This document shows positions 61,344 through 64,000 of a DNA stretch of 64,000 nucleotides, in pieces. Source of the DNA: Oscillatoriales cyanobacterium USR001. Lineage in GTDB: Bacteria; Cyanobacteriota; Cyanobacteriia; Cyanobacteriales; Microcoleaceae. The stretch is from NCBI GenBank assembly GCA_001698425.1, contig MBRE01000022.1, positions 62,001 through 126,000 of the forward strand, given 5' to 3'. Made by a program: the position numbers and the translations under genes. How positions within the stretch are numbered: position 1 is the first letter of the stretch; every line of letters starts with the position of its first letter. Under the pieces are notes generated by a model, which was not told the origin of the DNA, made no database searches, and saw nothing but the letters and a program-made list of their open reading frames with translations.

Positions 61344-62624
61344 TTAGCTAATCCAAGTTTTGACAACTCTACCTGTAATTTGTTGATTTAACCAAGGAGT
61401 ATTTACAGAAAGAGATTTAAGGGTTTTTGCTTCTACTTGCCAATTTTCTAAAGGATTAAATAAGGTTAATTCCGCAGATATTCCTGGTGTTACTGCCATC
61501 GGTTTTTGTCTTAAACAAATGGATGGTCCGGTGCTTAAAACTCTCCATAATTCTAAGGCAGTTAGTTCTCCTGTTGTCACTAAATTTTGCCAAAGTAAGG
61601 GTAAAGCTAATTCTAATCCGATCGCGCCTGGGGGAGCGTCGGCAAAGGCTACTGTTTTTTCTTCATAAGTATAAGGTCTATGGTCAATGGCGATCGCATC
61701 AATTACTCTCTCTTTTACGCCTTTAATTAATGCTAATCGATCGTTGGGGTTGCCCAAGGGTGGTTCTAAGCGTAAACTGGGATCGTAGGGACAAGAAAGA
61801 TTATTTACTCCTCCGGCGATCGCATCGGTATTTAATAATAAGTGCATCCAAGTGGTGCTGGCAGTTACGGGTAAACCGCGCTTTTTAGCTGCTTGAATTA
61901 GAGCCACACTGCGAGCGCAGGAAACTCGCATAATATGGGTAGGAGTACCAGTTGCTTCGACTAATTCTAATAAGGCTGCTAAGGCTGAAGTTTCGGCGAT
62001 CGCAGGATTTCCTGGTAAGCCTAAAGTTATTGATTGTACTCCCTCTCGCGCTACTCCATTACCTACTAAGAAGCGATCGCACGGCCAGAAAGCTACAGGT
62101 AAATTTAAAGGCTTAATATATTCCAACAAATATCTTACTAGAGCTAGATTAGACAGCGGTAAACTATCAGTAAATCCCACCACCCCTGAATCCGCCAAAT
62201 CTGCTAACTCTGCCATCTGTTGCCCTTCGATCGCCAAAGTTAAAGCACCCCAAAATTCAATTTTGGCTTTAACATTTAAAACTTTCGATTTGAGTCGCGA
62301 TAAATTCCCTGGATTATCTAAAGGTGGCGCAGTTGTCGGCAAAATTGCTAACCGAGTAAAACCACCCGCCACCGCCGATTCAATCAAAGATTTTAGGGTT
62401 TCCCGTTCCTCAAAACCTGGTTCACCACTATGACTATAAATATCAATTAAACCAGGACCTAAAACTAAACCTTTACAGTTTAAAACTTGAGCATTAATTG
62501 GCAATTCAGAAATATTTTCCTCAACTGCCTTAATATTACCATCCTCAATCAAAACATCCGCAATTGTATCTGTTCCAGAAAGAGGATCGAGCACCCGGAC
62601 TTTTTGCATTAATTCGCAATTCAT
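61344..62624 (-). CDS. pyrC: Dihydroorotase-like protein with altered active site
   Basis: A cyclic amidohydrolase of 426 residues in the dihydroorotase group (pyrimidine synthesis). At the first metal site, where active enzymes read DxHxHxREPG, this has DIYSHSGEPG (61-70): the first His and the substrate-binding Arg are missing. The second metal region TTWMHLLLNTD also lacks the usual His pair, while DHRPYTYEEK and the C-terminal APPGAIGLELALPLL are kept. It may be catalytically weak or structural. The ATG at 62624 is used; the longer frame translates a heptamer array (LPSSLFH repeats). Confidence 0.75.
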   Translation of the reverse strand: MNCELMQKVRVLDPLSGTDTIADVLIEDGNIKAVEENISELPINAQVLNCKGLVLGPGLIDIYSHSGEPGFEERETLKSLIESAVAGGFTRLAILPTTAPPLDNPGNLSRLKSKVLNVKAKIEFWGALTLAIEGQQMAELADLADSGVVGFTDSLPLSNLALVRYLLEYIKPLNLPVAFWPCDRFLVGNGVAREGVQSITLGLPGNPAIAETSALAALLELVEATGTPTHIMRVSCARSVALIQAAKKRGLPVTASTTWMHLLLNTDAIAGGVNNLSCPYDPSLRLEPPLGNPNDRLALIKGVKERVIDAIAIDHRPYTYEEKTVAFADAPPGAIGLELALPLLWQNLVTTGELTALELWRVLSTGPSICLRQKPMAVTPGISAELTLFNPLENWQVEAKTLKSLSVNTPWLNQQITGRVVKTWIS

Positions 62625-62629
62625 AAATG

Positions 62630-62745
62630 AAGGAAGAAGGAAGAAGGAAGAGGGAAGATGGAAGAGGGAAGAGGGAAGATGGAAGAGGGAAGAGGGAAGA
62701 TGGAAGATGGAAGAGGGAAGAAGGAAGAGGGAAGATGGAAGAAGC
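62630..62745. repeat. Heptamer array GGAAGAA/GGGAAGA/GGAAGAT
   Basis: About 16 seven-base purine units upstream of pyrC. On the minus strand the array reads as a pyrimidine leader ending six bases before the start codon, as at dnaJ. Confidence 0.85.
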
Positions 62746-62763
62746 AACCAACTACCAAAAACC

Positions 62764-62813
62764 AACAGTTAACAATTAACAGTTAACAGTTAACAGTTAA
62801 CAGTTAACAATTA
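62764..62813. repeat. Heptamer array ACAGTTA
   Basis: Seven tandem units of ACAGTTA/ACAATTA lie between the pyrC leader and the stop codon of the histidine phosphatase gene. Confidence 0.85.
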
Positions 62814-62816
62814 AAA

Positions 62817-64000
62817 CTACAGAGCACCTGCGGCAGTTTTGTCAAGCACTCCACCCGAAAGGTGAGTAGTAATATTCATCGCTTGTAACACCGGAAGACC
62901 ATCTAAACCATTGGGATAATCAATCACAGTAACCGCCCCATTTCCTTGCTTAAAATTCCAGAAACGATCCGGTTCCAAGCCAAACAAATGACAAAGAATA
63001 GCCTTATTAATGGCATCGTGAGCCACAACAATACCCACACCAGAAACAGAAGCCACAACTTCGCGCCAAGCCGCAATTGCTCTTTCCCAAACCTGCTGTA
63101 AATTTTCACCTTCCGGCATTTGAACATTTTCTGGCGCAGTTTTCCACTCATTTAAAAGCCCAGGAAAATCCCCCTCAATTTCACTTTCAAACTTCCCTTC
63201 CCAAAGACCATGACTAATTTCTCTCAATCGATCTTTTAGCTGTAATTGAATTTCTGGGTGATATTGTAAGATAATTTCCGCCGTTTCCTTCGGACGTAAC
63301 ATCGAACTACTCACTGCAAAATCTAACTTAACCTCCTTGAGAAATTCCGCCGCTCGTTGGGATTGTTCTCTGCCATTCTCATTGAGAGGAACATCAATTT
63401 GTCCCTGAAACTTACCAGCTTTATTCCATTCAGTTTCACCATGACGTACTAGCAATAAACGTGGTCCATGATGACCTTCTCTGGGCTTCGGGAAAATTTC
63501 ACCAACATGAGAAGTAAGATTCATTGATTCTAGTTGAACTGGCTCTCCCAAATTCCCACTAAAATTTAAAACGGTAATACCACAATTTGACTGTTGAATT
63601 GCATGATAATAAGCAGGAGAAATCCCTAATGCCGTAGCAATTAAAGCCCGATTAATACCATTATGAGCCACTACTAAAATTGTCTGCCCGTCGTGACGAG
63701 ACAAAACATCTTGCCAAAACAGACAAGCATTTTCAAACAATGCTAAAACGGGAAAGTAATCAAATTTTTCTCCATTATTCGATACCGCCATTGAGAATTT
63801 GTCTGGTTGTTCTTGCCAGCGGCGATAATCTTCTGGAAATTGATTAATTACGTCTTGGCGAAGCATTCCTTCCCACAGAGGTAAATCAATTTCCATTAAT
63901 TTATCTGTCGCCTGCAAAGGGGGGGGAGTATCAAAACAAGAGAGAATAATTTCTGCTGTTTGTTTAGCTCGTTGTAGGGGACTAGAATAGAGATAATCAA
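62817..64000 (-). CDS. Two-domain histidine phosphatase (phosphoglycerate mutase-like), 5' end off window
   Basis: The reading frame runs past position 63917 to the window edge: upstream codons read DYLYSSPLQRAKQTAEIIL, a standard family segment, so the gene starts beyond 64000. The visible part holds the end of a first phosphatase domain (VVAHNGINRALIATALG) and a complete second one (LLVRHGETEWNKAGKFQGQID, quoted in part as VRHGETEWNKAGKFQGQ; catalytic His; SSSMLRPKETAE; VVAHDAINKAIL). Such proteins act on small phosphate esters; the substrate is unknown. Confidence 0.9.
   Translation of the reverse strand, partial: DYLYSSPLQRAKQTAEIILSCFDTPPPLQATDKLMEIDLPLWEGMLRQDVINQFPEDYRRWQEQPDKFSMAVSNNGEKFDYFPVLALFENACLFWQDVLSRHDGQTILVVAHNGINRALIATALGISPAYYHAIQQSNCGITVLNFSGNLGEPVQLESMNLTSHVGEIFPKPREGHHGPRLLLVRHGETEWNKAGKFQGQIDVPLNENGREQSQRAAEFLKEVKLDFAVSSSMLRPKETAEIILQYHPEIQLQLKDRLREISHGLWEGKFESEIEGDFPGLLNEWKTAPENVQMPEGENLQQVWERAIAAWREVVASVSGVGIVVAHDAINKAILCHLFGLEPDRFWNFKQGNGAVTVIDYPNGLDGLPVLQAMNITTHLSGGVLDKTAAGAL

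Noticed and set aside
62625-62765. N-terminal LPSSLF repeat extension of pyrC, which mimics a signal sequence
   Set aside because: Translated purine heptamer array upstream of the true ATG at 62624.
1-64000. tRNA, rRNA, prophage or insertion-sequence transposase genes
   Set aside because: No cloverleaf-like T-loop sequences, rRNA segments, integrase or transposase reading frames were recognised by eye; a covariance-model scan would be needed to be certain.

Overview
The window comes from a filamentous-type cyanobacterium, probably of the Oscillatoriales (the genus is inference). It carries chlorophyll and bilin genes (acsF, heme oxygenase, hemN, chlG), petP, cyanobacteria-restricted families (Uma2, DUF29, DUF1400, DUF1822, DUF928, DUF6825-like), very many GCGATCGC (HIP1) octamers and several heptanucleotide tandem arrays (STRR type). 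All of it looks chromosomal. I saw no prophage, transposase, CRISPR array, tRNA or rRNA.

Layout. 0.3-3.8 kb: a low-oxygen tetrapyrrole cluster, ho-hemN divergent from acsF, with a repeat-rich shared promoter. 4-9.5 kb: pentapeptide protein, Uma2 protein, DnaK1-type chaperone, an rRNA-intervening-sequence (four-helix bundle) protein caught between inverted heptamer arrays, and a zinc-finger-less DnaJ. 9.8-16.6 kb: DUF1400 protein, SRPBCC protein, MscS-like membrane protein, glcD, coiled-coil protein, BrkB/YihY protein. 16.7-22.1 kb: rsmB carrying an in-frame repeat insertion, a class A PBP, chlG. 22.3-27.6 kb: Uma2, four tandem DUF29 genes, a Get3-like ATPase with a C-terminal crystallin-like domain, petP, hisF.

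27.7-40.6 kb is the signalling block: a giant Ser/Thr kinase/AAA-ATPase/GAF/histidine kinase, a sigma-like protein, a diguanylate cyclase, then an operon DUF1822 - CHAT/CHASE2 - DUF928. The CHAT protein keeps its His/Cys dyad and is joined to a periplasmic CHASE2 sensor. With the nearby sigma-like gene this is the best candidate for an undescribed system: sensor-gated proteolysis controlling transcription.

40.7-53 kb: nucleotidyltransferase-fold protein and divergent HTH gene, a third Uma2, CPBP protease, TM2-SHOCT and HhH membrane proteins, CtaA-type copper ATPase, tmk, holB, and an orphan two-gene unit resembling a polymorphic-toxin domain plus a pentapeptide partner. 53-64 kb: ACT-malic enzyme, cupin, anmK, PP2C phosphatase, a toxin-antitoxin locus whose YoeB-like toxin is truncated, ABC1 kinase, a thylakoid-associated-type protein, a dihydroorotase lacking key catalytic residues, and a two-domain histidine phosphatase that runs off the right edge.

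Intergenic space is full of foldback elements (37-177, 10526-10753, 16230-16420, 18370-18561) and heptamer arrays. Several arrays end within a few bases of a start codon. Starts were moved from the longest reading frame where an array or a neighbouring gene made the longer form unlikely; each case is noted in its entry.
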